Positions 8,105 through 17,293 are shown, counted from the first letter of the stretch. The stretch: DNA of 64,000 nucleotides from Pseudomonadota bacterium (GCA_029558905.1 JAKQCX010000022.1:1-64000), one strand, 5' to 3'. The notes: generated by a model from the letters alone, not told the origin. Program-made: numbers and translations.

Positions 8105-9192
8105 GTCCGCTCCGGATAGAGACCCGCCAGGGCCGCCCGGCTGGCGGCGCACACGCCCCGTTCGGTGATGAGGCCCGTCACCAGCCGGGCCGGGGTCACG
8201 TCGAAGGCCGGATTGGCACAGGCGCTGCCCGCCGGTGTCAGCTGCACGCGCACCTGGTTGCCCGCATCGGCGCGGCCGGCGATATGGCTCACCTCCACGG
8301 GGGAGCGTTCCTCGATGGGGATGTCCCGGCCGCTGGCCAGGCTGAAATCGATGCTGGGTCCCGGGGCCGCCACATAGAAAGGCAAGTTGTTGTCGAAGGC
8401 GGCCAGGGCCTTCAGGTAGGTGCCGATCTTGTTGCATACGTCGCCGTTGGCAGCCGTGCGGTCGGTGCCGACGATGCACAGATCCACCCGGCCCTGCTGC
8501 ATGAGGTGGCCGCCGGCGTTGTCGGCGACGACCGTGTGCGGGATACCGGCCTGGTTCAGTTCCCATGCGGTGAGGCTGGCACCCTGGTTGCGCGGCCGGG
8601 TCTCGTCCACCCATACATGCACCGCGAGTCCCGCCGCCTGGGCGGCGAACACGGGGGCCAGGGCCGTGCCCCAGTCCACCGTCGCCAGCCAGCCGGCATT
8701 GCAATGGGTGAGCAGTTGGACCGGCCCACGTTTGTGCCGGGCGATGGCCTGGATGAGTTCCAGGCCGTGCCGGGCGATGGCCTGGTTCTGGGCGACGTCT
8801 TCCTCGCAAAGGACGGCGGCCTCCTCCCAGGCCATCCGTGAGCGCCCACTTGCCGGCAGGTCCAGCAGGCGCGCCAGCATGCGTTCGACCGCCCATTTCA
8901 GGTTGACCGCCGTGGGACGGGTGGCCATCAGCAGCCGCGCGGCAGCCCGCAGGCCTGCATCCGACGCATCCAGGCGGGCCGCCAGGGCCATGCCATAGGC
9001 CGCCGTGGCGCCGATGAGGGGCGCACCGCGCACGCGCATGACGGCGATGGCCTCCGCCGCCTCCTGGGGCGTGCCGAGTACCCGGGTGACGAATTCATGC
9101 GGCAGGCGGGTCTGGTCGATGACCTCCACGCACCATGCATCGTGCATCCTTATGGGCCGGATGGTACGGGTGGGTGCGCCTTGGACATTCAT
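8101..9192 (-). CDS. mtnA: S-methyl-5-thioribose-1-phosphate isomerase
   Basis: This 363-residue isomerase turns 5-methylthioribose-1-P (or 5-deoxyribose-1-P) into the ribulose form. It shows the eIF2B-like fold motifs: VRGAPLIGATAAYG, catalytic C164 in LLTHCNAGWLAT, and D244 in IVGTDRTAANGDVCNKIGTY. The N-terminus MNVQGAPTRTI followed by VEVIDQTRLPHEF is standard, which supports the start at 9192. That start is only 36 bases from the divergent ubiJ start, so the promoters are very compact. No mtnP, mtnK, mtnC or mtnD lies nearby; phosphorylase or kinase must be elsewhere. Confidence 0.95.
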   Translation of the reverse strand: MNVQGAPTRTIRPIRMHDAWCVEVIDQTRLPHEFVTRVLGTPQEAAEAIAVMRVRGAPLIGATAAYGMALAARLDASDAGLRAAARLLMATRPTAVNLKWAVERMLARLLDLPASGRSRMAWEEAAVLCEEDVAQNQAIARHGLELIQAIARHKRGPVQLLTHCNAGWLATVDWGTALAPVFAAQAAGLAVHVWVDETRPRNQGASLTAWELNQAGIPHTVVADNAGGHLMQQGRVDLCIVGTDRTAANGDVCNKIGTYLKALAAFDNNLPFYVAAPGPSIDFSLASGRDIPIEERSPVEVSHIAGRADAGNQVRVQLTPAGSACANPAFDVTPARLVTGLITERGVCAASRAALAGLYPERT

Positions 9193-9228
9193 GACCGGGA
9201 TTATCGCCGCCTGCCCTACAATCCCGCC

Positions 9229-9825
9229 ATGCATGCCCTGCCCGCCAGTCTCCTCGCCCAGGCCCTCAACGGCCTGCTCGCGCGTCAACCCATGGCTCGT
9301 GCCCGGCTGCGGCGGCATGCCGGCAAACACCTCGTCCTGGCCCTGCCGCCGGTATCCCTGGAACTGGCCGTGGCCGAGGATGGATCCTTCCGCATGCCCG
9401 CGGCCGGTGCCCCGGCGGACGACCCGGCCAGCCTGACCCTCATCCCCCAGCCCGCCGCCCTGCCTGCCTGGATCAGCGGCGGCGGCATGCGAGAGCTGTT
9501 CCGCGCCGAGGGCGATGGCGTCTTCGCCGCCGACATCGCCCACGCCGTGGCGGACTTCGACTGGGTCCTGGCGCTGCGCCCCTATCTGGGGGACATGGTC
9601 GCCAGCCGCGTGGAACGGTTCCTCCAGGGCCTGGGGCCGTGGCGCGCAGGGGTGGTGGATGCCGCCGGCCGCAACCTGGCAGAGTACGCCGTGCATGAGG
9701 CCGGTATGCTGGCCGAGCCCCACGCTACCCGGGAATTCATCGCCGGGGTGGACCACCTGCGGGAAGACACGGACCGGCTGGAGGCCCGCCTGCTGCTCCT
9801 GGAGGCCCAGCGCACGCCGGGCTGA
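9229..9825 (+). CDS. ubiJ: Ubiquinone biosynthesis accessory factor UbiJ (SCP2 domain)
   Basis: The 198-residue protein has an N-terminal SCP2-type lipid-binding domain and a C-terminal helical tail ([20 protein letters not shown]), as in UbiJ, which binds ubiquinone intermediates and supports the Ubi complex with UbiK. The stretch [20 protein letters not shown] and the position four bases before ubiB support this. ubiE, usually beside them, is not in the window. Start ATG at 9229; the open frame continues upstream to 9097 but that would overlap the divergent mtnA. Confidence 0.88.
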   Translation: MHALPASLLAQALNGLLARQPMARARLRRHAGKHLVLALPPVSLELAVAEDGSFRMPAAGAPADDPASLTLIPQPAALPAWISGGGMRELFRAEGDGVFAADIAHAVADFDWVLALRPYLGDMVASRVERFLQGLGPWRAGVVDAAGRNLAEYAVHEAGMLAEPHATREFIAGVDHLREDTDRLEARLLLLEAQRTPG

Positions 9826-9829
9826 AGCC

Positions 9830-11353
9830 ATGCATCTGTTCCGCCTGCAGCGCATCTGGATCACCGCCTTCCGCTATGGCCTGGATGAGTTCCTGCTGGG
9901 CCACGAGCGGGCCAGACCGGTGCGCTGGTTGGTGCGCGTCCTGTTTTTCTGGCGCCGTGCCTTCGACAGCTACACCCGCCCGCGGGGCGAGCGCCTGCGT
10001 CTGGCCCTGGAGTCCCTGGGCCCCATCTTCATCAAGTTCGGACAGGTGCTTTCCACCCGGCGGGACCTGATCCCGCCGGACATCGCCGACGAGCTGGCGC
10101 GGCTGCAGGACCGGGTGCCTCCCTTTCCCAGCGAGCAGGCCCTGGCCGTGCTGCGTCGCACCTATGGCCGGCCGGTGGAGGCGGTGTTTGCGGAATTCGA
10201 GCCCGCGCCCGTGGCGTCCGCCTCGGTGGCCCAGGTGCATCGTGCGCGCCTGAAATCCGGGCATGCGGTGGCGGTGAAGATCCTGCGTCCGGGTATCGGC
10301 AGGGTCATCGGCCAGGACCTGCGTCTGCTGGACAGCTTTGCCTGGCTGGTGGAGGTCCTCTGGTGGGACGGCAAGCGCCTCAAGCCCAGGGAGGTGGTGG
10401 CGGAGTTCGCCAAGCATCTGGACGACGAACTGGACCAGATGCGCGAGGCGGCCAACTGCTCCCAGCTGCACCGCAACTTCAGGCACTCCCCCCTGCTGGC
10501 CGTGCCCGAGGTGTACTGGGACTACTGCGCCCCGGAGGTCATGGTGATGACCTGGATGGAAGGCACGCCCATCTCCCGCCTGGACGAGCTGCGAGCCCAG
10601 GGCGTGGACTTCCCGCGTCTGGCGCGTGTCGGCGTGGAGCTGTTCTTCACGCAGGTGTTCCGCGACGGTTTTTTCCATGCCGACATGCATCCGGGCAACA
10701 TCCTGGTGACCCCGGAAGGCCAGTACGTGGCCCTGGACTTCGGCATCATGGGCACCCTCACCGACGCGGACCGGAACTACCTGGCGCGCAACTTCCTGGC
10801 CTTCTTCCGGCGCGACTACCGCAAGGTGGCGCAGACCCACCTGGACTCCGGCTGGGTGCCGCCGCAGACCCGGGTGGACGAGTTCGAGGCCGCCATCCGC
10901 GCCGTGTGCGAGCCGGTCTTCGACCGGCCCCTGAAGGAGATCGCCTTCGGCAAGGTGCTGCTGCGCCTGTTCCAGACCTCGCGCCGCTTCGGCATGCAGA
11001 TCCAGCCCCAGCTGGTGATGCTGCAAAAGACCCTGCTCAACATCGAGGGCCTGGGCCGTCAGCTGGACCCGGACCTGGACCTGTGGTCCACGGCCAAGCC
11101 CTTCCTGGAGCACTGGATGAGCCAGCAGATCGGCTGGCGTGGCTGGTTGCGCGCCCTGGGGGAAGAGGCGCCCTACTGGGGCACCCTTGTCCCCCAGCTC
11201 CCCCGCCTGGCGCACGCCGCCCTGCACGGCGACCGCCTGGCAAGGCTGGAGGCCGGCATGGAAACCATGCTGCGCCGGCAGCAGGCCCGCAACCGCTGGC
11301 TGGCACTGATCGCCCTGGCGCTGCTGGCCTTGTGGTTAAGCCAGCTGTCGTGA
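9830..11353 (+). CDS. ubiB: UbiB, ABC1/ADCK atypical kinase-like ubiquinone biosynthesis protein
   Basis: The 507-residue membrane-anchored protein is required for aerobic ubiquinone synthesis; UbiB/COQ8 proteins bind ATP and probably help extract lipid intermediates. Visible: [18 protein letters not shown] (family KxGQ region), [10 protein letters not shown] (the Ala-rich loop), VAVKILRPG (ATP Lys), [14 protein letters not shown] (catalytic loop), ALDFGIMG (DFG motif), and a C-terminal hydrophobic helix ([13 protein letters not shown]). Length is normal. It starts 4 bases after the ubiJ stop. Confidence 0.96.
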   Translation: MHLFRLQRIWITAFRYGLDEFLLGHERARPVRWLVRVLFFWRRAFDSYTRPRGERLRLALESLGPIFIKFGQVLSTRRDLIPPDIADELARLQDRVPPFPSEQALAVLRRTYGRPVEAVFAEFEPAPVASASVAQVHRARLKSGHAVAVKILRPGIGRVIGQDLRLLDSFAWLVEVLWWDGKRLKPREVVAEFAKHLDDELDQMREAANCSQLHRNFRHSPLLAVPEVYWDYCAPEVMVMTWMEGTPISRLDELRAQGVDFPRLARVGVELFFTQVFRDGFFHADMHPGNILVTPEGQYVALDFGIMGTLTDADRNYLARNFLAFFRRDYRKVAQTHLDSGWVPPQTRVDEFEAAIRAVCEPVFDRPLKEIAFGKVLLRLFQTSRRFGMQIQPQLVMLQKTLLNIEGLGRQLDPDLDLWSTAKPFLEHWMSQQIGWRGWLRALGEEAPYWGTLVPQLPRLAHAALHGDRLARLEAGMETMLRRQQARNRWLALIALALLALWLSQLS

Positions 11354-11440
11354 GGCGGTCGTATCGGCCGCCGCGGGTGCTGTCCCGAAACGGCGGGAGA
11401 GGGGAGGGCAACCCCGTGCAACAGCGGCGCGCGGAGCGCC

Positions 11441-12217
11441 TCAGCCTCCCGGATCGGGCACGAAGAGGCCCGGGAAGGGCCGGGGCTCGGACCGGTCGGG
11501 ATGGGGGCGGACCAGGACGCCGCGCAGCACCAGGTTTTCGTGACTGTCGTAACGCAGGCTCAGTACCTCCGCGGGGGACGCACTGGAGCGCTCGAACACG
11601 GTGTAGCGGATGGGCGCGTACTCGCGCTCGCCGTGGCCGGTACCCAGGCGCTCCGCTTCGCGCCGGGCCTGGGCCATCGCCGCCGGCGCATCACGCGCGT
11701 CCGCCGCGGCGGCGGATCGTTGCTCGTTGCCTCCGGGTGCGGGTTGCCCGGGATATGGCGCCACCGGCCGGAGCCGCGTCTTTTCCCGGAACACGGCCGC
11801 GCCGATCACGCCCACGTGGTGCGGCCGGCCGGTGCGCGCGGCATAGGCATCCGGCAGGGCGGTGAAGTAGAACTGGGCGATCTCCTCCAGGCTCTTGCGC
11901 CAGCCGGCGATCTCGGCCCGCTCCCAGGGTGCCAGCACATAGCCGGACTGGTCCGGCGCGGCGGTCTCGCCGCTCACGGCGTTGACGCCGTCCACCGACA
12001 GCACCACCAGGACGCGCTGCCCGGTGCGGTTCACCAGGCGTACCGCATAGCGTTCGCCGGGGCTGCCCGCGATCCAGTCCTGGCCGCGATGACGATGCAC
12101 GTCCAGGGTGTTCCCGGTGTTCCGGTCGACGATCTCCAGGTCCAGCAGGCGCCCCGCATGCGCGGGCAGGCTGGCGATCAGAAGGGTGAGGCACAGGACG
12201 AGCGGTCGTTGCGGCAT
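11441..12217 (-). CDS. Secreted protein of unknown function downstream of the sigma/anti-sigma pair
   Basis: The 258-residue product has a clear Sec signal peptide (PLVLCLTLLIASLPAHA, cleavage after AHA) and a soluble mature part. GERYAVRLVNRTGQRVLVVLSVDGVNAVSG suggests a beta-sandwich domain near residues 45-75; after this come SLEEIAQFYFTALPDAYAARTG and VGVIGAAVFREK. I do not know an assigned function. It is the last gene of a minus-strand group with a putative anti-sigma factor (60 bases upstream) and an ECF sigma factor, so it may be part of their regulon. Confidence 0.75.
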   Translation of the reverse strand: MPQRPLVLCLTLLIASLPAHAGRLLDLEIVDRNTGNTLDVHRHRGQDWIAGSPGERYAVRLVNRTGQRVLVVLSVDGVNAVSGETAAPDQSGYVLAPWERAEIAGWRKSLEEIAQFYFTALPDAYAARTGRPHHVGVIGAAVFREKTRLRPVAPYPGQPAPGGNEQRSAAAADARDAPAAMAQARREAERLGTGHGEREYAPIRYTVFERSSASPAEVLSLRYDSHENLVLRGVLVRPHPDRSEPRPFPGLFVPDPGG

Positions 12218-12276
12218 GATGGACTCCCGTGGAGTGAAAGGACATGCGCGTAAACGACGCGCCGCGGGATTTGGGG

Positions 12277-12960
12277 TTAGCGCCCCGGGCCGTCCGGGCG
12301 CTCGGCGGGCGATGCCGCGCGCGGCGCGTCCAGGTCCGCCGGCGGGACGAAACGCGGATGGTGCCCGCGCAGTTCCTCCAGGGATTTCCGGGCCTCGGCG
12401 GTACGGCCCTCGCGCAGCAGGCGGCGGATGTCCTCCACCCATTGCTCCGGCGTGCGCTGCGCCGGACCGACCGCCCCGGGGGTGTCCAGGCCCTGCGTGC
12501 GGGCGGCGGCCTCCCGGCCGGATGCGGGGGAAGGCGGTGCGGCATGCTCCAGTCCGGCCGAGGCCCTGCGCGCGGCGTCAGCCGGCAGGCTGACGGGAGG
12601 TCCGGCGCCTTCGGCCCGTGGGGTGGGTCTGTCTATGCTTCCGCCAGGCGCGGCGGGTGTTACCGCCACCCGCGCCGGGGTGGGCGTGGCGCCTTCGGCC
12701 CGGAGGGCGGCGGGGCCAGGCGCGCGCTCGTGCGGGACATCCGGCGCTTGCCCCGGCATCCGCGACAGCAGCGCGATGCCCAGGATCAGGACGGCGGTGG
12801 TGGACAGCGGCCAGGCCAGGCCGAGCCAGGCGGGGCGCCGGCGCGTGGGTGCCACGGCCTCGCGGGCGGCGTCCAGGATGCGGGCATCCAGGGCAGTGGA
12901 CGGCTGCGGGTGATCGGCGGCATGGTAGGCCTCGCTCAGGTGGGGATCGCGTTCTTCCAT
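12277..12960 (-). CDS. Putative transmembrane anti-sigma factor
   Basis: The 227-residue protein has a short cytoplasmic part (MEERDPHLSEAYH, then LDARILDAAREAV), one membrane helix near residues 45-65 (AWPLSTTAVLILGIALL), and a low-complexity, Pro/Ala/Arg-rich periplasmic part. The ending EQWVEDIRRLLREGRTAEAR...LEELRGHHP is more ordered. This layout, and the position 13 bases after an ECF sigma gene, suggest an anti-sigma factor. No zinc anti-sigma HxxxCxxC motif is present, so the assignment rests on topology and context only. Confidence 0.65.
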   Translation of the reverse strand: MEERDPHLSEAYHAADHPQPSTALDARILDAAREAVAPTRRRPAWLGLAWPLSTTAVLILGIALLSRMPGQAPDVPHERAPGPAALRAEGATPTPARVAVTPAAPGGSIDRPTPRAEGAGPPVSLPADAARRASAGLEHAAPPSPASGREAAARTQGLDTPGAVGPAQRTPEQWVEDIRRLLREGRTAEARKSLEELRGHHPRFVPPADLDAPRAASPAERPDGPGR

Positions 12961-12973
12961 CCGTGGCTCCCGT

Positions 12974-13534
12974 TCATCTCAGTCCGGCCAGGCAGCGGCG
13001 CAGCCGGTCCAGGGCGTAGCGCAGCCGGCTCTTGGCGGTTTCCCGCCCCACGCCGGCGGCCTGGGCGATTTCCGCCAGGCTCATGCCGGCTTCCTCGGCT
13101 AGCAGGAAGGCTTCCCGCTGCGGCGCCGGCAGGGCCTCCAGGCAGGCCAGGATGTCCCTGGCGATCTCCTTGCGCGCCAGCATGGCCGGAGGTGCTTGCG
13201 AGTCCGGGGCCGCAGGGTCGTCGGCGGGGTCGTCCATCGGCTGGTCGGCACATTCGAGCACGCAGCGGCCCCGCGCCCGGAAGTGGTCCATGAGCCGGTT
13301 GTGGGCGATGCGGAACAGCCAGGTGGAGAACTTCGCCGTCACCTCGTAATGGCCGCGCGCGCGCACCACCTTCAGCCAGACATCCTGGAACAACTCCTCG
13401 GCGTGGTCCGGCGCCTGGTGCGCAAGATAGCGGTACAGGCGCGCACGCCAGCGCGCGTACAGTGCCGTGAAGGCCGCGACCTCGCCAGCGCGGTAAGCCA
13501 GCATCAGGGCCTCGTCGGTGCGCGCGTCATCCAT
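12974..13534 (-). CDS. ECF-type RNA polymerase sigma factor
   Basis: The 186-residue protein contains region 2 (LYARWRARLYRYLAHQ, EELFQDVWLKVVRARGHY, FSTWLFRIAHNRLMDHFRAR) at about residues 20-90, and region 4 (LEALPAPQREAFLLAEEAG, SLAEIAQAAGVGRETAKSRL) at about 125-180. This is a standard ECF arrangement for an alternative sigma factor directing an extracytoplasmic or stress response. The following gene looks like its anti-sigma factor. Start ATG at 13534 matches the family N-terminus. No clear autoregulated promoter was found. Confidence 0.92.
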   Translation of the reverse strand: MDDARTDEALMLAYRAGEVAAFTALYARWRARLYRYLAHQAPDHAEELFQDVWLKVVRARGHYEVTAKFSTWLFRIAHNRLMDHFRARGRCVLECADQPMDDPADDPAAPDSQAPPAMLARKEIARDILACLEALPAPQREAFLLAEEAGMSLAEIAQAAGVGRETAKSRLRYALDRLRRCLAGLR

Positions 13535-13885
13535 GGCCTCAGCATAACCGTGCAAGCATGAAAATGGACTGCTGGCGGGTCCGGCGCGCGCAGGGTCGCC
13601 GGCAGGCGGCAAACCCGGACGGGCGCGCCGCTGCACGGGCACGCGCGCCGCGGTGGGGGCGGCGCGCCGGCCCTGGCCGCCCGCGCGCGACGTATGGCTC
13701 ATCTCCAGCCGGAAATCGCGGATAATCGCGCGATTTTTCCAGAATCCACCGCCAGAAAACGGCTGCGGAGGGTACGCGACCCGGGCCACGGGACCGTGCC
13801 TGCGTGCAAGCGCGCCTGGGCCGAATCGAACCGCGCTGAACCGAACGGCGGGGACCGCGGACCGCCAGAACCACAGGAACTTCCC
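13535..13885. other. Divergent intergenic region with one inverted repeat
   Basis: This 351-base space separates the sigma factor from the SSS transporter and must hold both promoters. The only structure I see is AAATCGCG (13713-13720) and CGCGATTT (13729-13736), separated by GATAATCG and followed by a short T-run to 13738. It could be an operator or a weak terminator. No gene is evident. Confidence 0.5.
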
Positions 13886-15325
13886 ATGCTGCTCGGCTTC
13901 GTCCTGCTCTACCTGGTCGCCTCCATCGGCATCGGCATGTATGCCGCCACGCGGGTGCACAGCGCCCGCGACTACATCACCGCCGGACGCAGCCTGCCCC
14001 TGTACATCGTCATGGCCATGGTGTTCGCCACCTGGTTCGGGGCGGAGACGGTGCTGGGCATCCCCGCCACCTTCATGGAGGAGAACCTGGGCGGGCTGAT
14101 CTCCGATCCCTTCGGTGCCTCCCTGTGCCTGGTGCTGTTCGGCCTGTTCTTCGCGCGCAGGCTGTACCGCATGAACCTGCTCACCATCAGCGACTACTAT
14201 CGCGTGCGCTATGACCGCAGGGTGGAGGTGATCACCGGCATCGCCATCGTGCTGTCCTATCTGGGCTGGGTGTCGGCCCAGGTCACGGCCCTGGGACTGG
14301 TGTTCAACGTGCTCTCCGATGGTCTGATCACCCAGGCCCAGGGCATCATCCTCGGCTCCGCCGTGGTGCTGCTGTACACGCTGTTCGGCGGCATGTGGTC
14401 CGTGGCGCTCACCACCTTCTTCCAGATGATCGTCATCGTCCTCGGCCTGTTGTACATCGCCTGGCTGATCGGTGACCTGAGCGGCGGCATCCAGCCCGTG
14501 GTGCGGCATGCCTGGGAGCACGACAAGTTCGCCTTCTGGCCGGACCTCGATGCCGTGGCCCTGGTGGCCTTCGTCTCCGGTCTGCTCACCATGGGCTTCG
14601 GTTCCATCCCCCAGCAGGACGTGTTCCAGCGTGCCAACTCGGCGAAGAGCGAAAAGGTGGCGGTATGGGGTACCGTGGGCGGCGGTGTCGCCTACTTCCT
14701 GTTCGCCGCCGTGCCCATGTATCTCACCTATGCTGCGTTGTTCATCGACCCGGCCATGACGCAGCGCTTCCTGCAGGAGGACGCGCAGAAGATCCTGCCC
14801 CTGCTGGTGTCCGGCCATCTGCCCCTGACCGCCCAGGTGGTGTTCTATGGCGCCCTGCTGGCGGTGATCATGTCCACCGCCTCCGGCACCCTGCTGGCGC
14901 CCTCCGTCACCCTGTCGGAAAACGTCCTCAAGGGCCTTTTCGGCCACGGCAAGCCCCTGACGGACCGGGACCTCCTGCGGCTCACGCGCTGGGTGGTGGC
15001 GGGCTTCGCCCTGCTGGTGACCGTCTACGCCCTGTGGGCCCTGGAACACGACACCGGCATCCACCAGATGGTGGAAAACGCCTACAAGGTCACCCTGGTG
15101 CTGGCCTTCGTGCCCCTGGTGGCGGGCCTGTACTGGCGCCGGGCCACCACCCGCGGCGCCTACTGGGCCATCGTCCTGGGCCTGCTGGTGTGGATCCCCC
15201 TGGAAATCCTGGCGCCGCAGGGCGAAGGTCTCGTGCCGCCACAGTTCGCTGGCTTCCTGGCCGCCATCGTGGGTATGCTTGCGGGGTCATTGACCCGCTG
15301 GACCCCGCAAGCTCGGCTCGCCTGA
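13886..15325 (+). CDS. Sodium:solute symporter (SSS) family transporter
   Basis: The 479-residue membrane protein has about 13 helices and the SSS/PutP fold: YITAGRSLPLYIVMAMVFATWFG at the start, ETVLGIPATFMEENLGGL, VSAQVTALGLVFN, then GSIPQQDVFQRANSAKSEK, the typical loop after helix 6-7. It would couple uptake of an organic solute to Na+; the substrate cannot be told from sequence. ATG at 13886 gives the normal N-terminus directly at the first helix. The SEL1 gene follows 19 bases downstream. Confidence 0.9.
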   Translation: MLLGFVLLYLVASIGIGMYAATRVHSARDYITAGRSLPLYIVMAMVFATWFGAETVLGIPATFMEENLGGLISDPFGASLCLVLFGLFFARRLYRMNLLTISDYYRVRYDRRVEVITGIAIVLSYLGWVSAQVTALGLVFNVLSDGLITQAQGIILGSAVVLLYTLFGGMWSVALTTFFQMIVIVLGLLYIAWLIGDLSGGIQPVVRHAWEHDKFAFWPDLDAVALVAFVSGLLTMGFGSIPQQDVFQRANSAKSEKVAVWGTVGGGVAYFLFAAVPMYLTYAALFIDPAMTQRFLQEDAQKILPLLVSGHLPLTAQVVFYGALLAVIMSTASGTLLAPSVTLSENVLKGLFGHGKPLTDRDLLRLTRWVVAGFALLVTVYALWALEHDTGIHQMVENAYKVTLVLAFVPLVAGLYWRRATTRGAYWAIVLGLLVWIPLEILAPQGEGLVPPQFAGFLAAIVGMLAGSLTRWTPQARLA

Positions 15326-15344
15326 CCCCATTCCCGTCACCCCC

Positions 15345-16121
15345 ATGAAGCCGAGCAAGCACGCCGACCGACCCGCCACGGATGCGCAGATCGCCTGCCG
15401 CTACTGCGGCGGCACGGACGTGCGTCCGTCCAGCAAGACCAGTCGCGGCGCGGGGCACGTGGTCTATCGCTGCCGCGCCTGCCACAAGCACTTCAAGGTG
15501 GAAACCCGGGCGCCGCGCCCGCGCGTGATCCTGTACGCCGCCGGGGCGCTGCTGCTGCTGACCGCGGGTGCGGGCCTGTACCTCGCCCGCGGCCCCACTT
15601 CCGGCGAGGCGCCCTCGATCGAGGCCGCCGAGGCCGAAAGCCTGGCGGCCCTGCGTACCCGGGCCGGCAAGGGCGATCCGCAGGCGCAGTATGAACTGGG
15701 CCGCGCGCTCTGGCACCGGGACAACTTCACCGAGGCGCTGCACTGGCTGCAGAACGCCGCCGACCGGGGACGGGCGGACGCCCAATACATGCTGGGCCAG
15801 GCCTATCAGTATGGCTATGGCACGGTGCAGAACTTCCGCGCCGCCCAGGCACAGTATCTGAAGGCCGCCGAGCAGGGCCACCTGGAGGCGGAATACCGCC
15901 TGGGCCTGTTCTACCGCGATGGCCTGGCCGGCCCCGTGGACAAGCGTTCGGCCTACATCTGGCTCAACGTGGCCGCCGCCAAGGGCCATGACGACGCCCT
16001 CGTCCTGCGCGACAAACTCACGCAGAGCATGGGCGGGGAAGAGATCCTGCAGGCCCAGGAGGCCAGCGGCGCGGTGCTGGCGCGGGTCAAGGGCCAGGCC
16101 ACCCCGGCCGCTCGGCCCTGA
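15345..16121 (+). CDS. Membrane-anchored SEL1-repeat protein with N-terminal zinc ribbon
   Basis: The 258-residue protein has three parts. Residues 15-50 form a zinc ribbon (CRYCGGTD...YRCRACHKHF, CxxC-x~26-CxxC), residues 62-80 a membrane helix (VILYAAGALLLLTAGAG), and residues 105-230 SEL1-type repeats (GDPQAQYELGRALW, GRADAQYMLGQAYQYGYG, GHLEAEYRLGLFYRDG, SAYIWLNVAAAKGHDDA). SEL1 repeats mediate protein contacts. The zinc ribbon should be cytoplasmic and the repeats periplasmic, an uncommon but not unknown pairing. Partner unknown. Confidence 0.82.
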   Translation: MKPSKHADRPATDAQIACRYCGGTDVRPSSKTSRGAGHVVYRCRACHKHFKVETRAPRPRVILYAAGALLLLTAGAGLYLARGPTSGEAPSIEAAEAESLAALRTRAGKGDPQAQYELGRALWHRDNFTEALHWLQNAADRGRADAQYMLGQAYQYGYGTVQNFRAAQAQYLKAAEQGHLEAEYRLGLFYRDGLAGPVDKRSAYIWLNVAAAKGHDDALVLRDKLTQSMGGEEILQAQEASGAVLARVKGQATPAARP

Positions 16122-16130
16122 GCGGGCACG

Positions 16131-16170
16131 GGTCCCCGCCCCGGGGACCGCGGCAGTGTCGGTTTTTTTT
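16131..16170 (+). terminator. Possible terminator after the SEL1 gene
   Basis: A 7-bp stem (GGTCCCC / GGGGACC, loop GCCCC) begins 9 bases after the stop and is followed, 13 bases later, by eight T residues (16163-16170). The gap between stem and T-run is longer than usual, so termination is probable but not certain. Confidence 0.4.
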
Positions 16171-16235
16171 ACGCTTGCGTACCCCCCCGTCCCGGGGTGT
16201 GATGCAAGACACTGATTTTTATATGTTATGTATTT

Positions 16236-16252
16236 CTGGCACGGACCATGCT
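16236..16252 (+). promoter_or_regulatory. Sigma-54 promoter of PEP-CTERM gene 1
   Basis: CTGGCACG-GACC-ATGCT matches the -24/-12 consensus TTGGCACG-N4-TTGCW with two mismatches, and the invariant GG and GC are 12 bases apart, as required. It would start transcription near 16264, about 80 bases before the ATG at 16344. RpoN-dependent control of PEP-CTERM genes with the PrsK/PrsR pair is known in betaproteobacteria; no activator gene is in this window. Confidence 0.65.
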
Positions 16253-16343
16253 CAACACAGTGCGTGCCGACCCCCTTCACCGTTGGCCATGTAAGACAAG
16301 TCAGCTTTTTGCCTTTGCAACGCATTTCGAACAGGAGAGCATC

Positions 16344-17156
16344 ATGAAAAAACTAACGCTTGTATCCGCGCTGGCCGCCCTGGTGGCCAGCCCCGCCATG
16401 GCGGGCCTGAGCTTCGTGAACGGCGGCTTCGAGAACGGCAACCTGGACGGCTGGCTGTTCTCTTCCGACAGCGGCTCCGCCAGCTACGCCGCCCTGCCTG
16501 CAGGCTCCACCAGCAATCCCTCCAGCAGCAACGGCGGGCTGTCCGCCGCGCTGGTCGGCTTCGGCGTGGATGCGCATACCGGCATCAACACGACGTACGG
16601 CGGCAGCTATGCGGCGCGCGTGGGCGACGACCTTGCCTGGGGCTATAGTGGCGGTGGCACAATCTACAACCGCATGAAGCAGACCGGCGCGGTGGTGGCC
16701 GAGGCGGATGGCTCCGTGGGCTTCGTGTACTTCGCCTGGGCGGCGATCGAAGAGGAATCCGGGCACAGCACGACGGCGACGCCGTTCTTCCAGGTGAAGC
16801 TGACCAACGATACGCAAGGCGGCCCCCCCATCTACGATGTCTCGCACTACGAAACCGATGGGGGCGCATGGACCGATGTGGGGTTTTGGAAGCACAGTAC
16901 CAACGGCAACCCCCTGGATCCGACGGGCTGGAACGTGGTGGGGATCGATCTGACGGGCCTTGCGGTGGTGGGTGATATGCTGACCCTGGAAGTCATCGCG
17001 CGCGACTGCACGCCCTCCGCGCATGCCATGTATGTGTATGTGGACGGCTTCGGCGGCAAGCCCCCGGTGCAAGGCGTGCCCGAGCCCGCCACCCTGGCCA
17101 TGCTGGGCCTGGGCCTGGTGGGCCTGGCCGCGACCCGTCGGCGCAAGTCTGCCTGA
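16344..17156 (+). CDS. PEP-CTERM sorting-domain protein 1
   Basis: The 270-residue exported protein has a Sec signal peptide (KKLTLVSALAALVASPAMA), a beta-rich body starting SFVNGGFENGNLDGW (as in carbohydrate-binding-like PEP-CTERM proteins), and the C-terminal signal VPEPATLAMLGLGLVGLAA followed by TRRRKSA. That tail is the exosortase recognition signal: VPEP motif, hydrophobic helix, Arg cluster. The protein should be processed by exosortase and sent to the surface or extracellular matrix. RBS AGGAG lies 8 bases before the ATG. A sigma-54 promoter precedes it and a strong terminator follows it, so it is a single-gene unit. Confidence 0.93.
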   Translation: MKKLTLVSALAALVASPAMAGLSFVNGGFENGNLDGWLFSSDSGSASYAALPAGSTSNPSSSNGGLSAALVGFGVDAHTGINTTYGGSYAARVGDDLAWGYSGGGTIYNRMKQTGAVVAEADGSVGFVYFAWAAIEEESGHSTTATPFFQVKLTNDTQGGPPIYDVSHYETDGGAWTDVGFWKHSTNGNPLDPTGWNVVGIDLTGLAVVGDMLTLEVIARDCTPSAHAMYVYVDGFGGKPPVQGVPEPATLAMLGLGLVGLAATRRRKSA

Positions 17157-17173
17157 ACGACCACGCACGGCGG

Positions 17174-17203
17174 AAAACGGCGGCCCGCGGGCCGCCGTTT
17201 TTT
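17174..17203 (+). terminator. Rho-independent terminator after PEP-CTERM gene 1
   Basis: A perfect inverted repeat, AAAACGGCGGCCC / GGGCCGCCGTTTT with centre GC, ends in six T residues (17198-17203), 18 bases after the stop codon. It is one of the two clearest intrinsic terminators in the window. Confidence 0.9.
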
Positions 17204-17293
17204 CATGCGCGCGCCTGGCCCGGCCGGCCCTTGCGCAGGGCTTGAGCGCGCCCGGCCCGCATGCCAGCATCCCGGCCAAAGCAAGGAACACGC

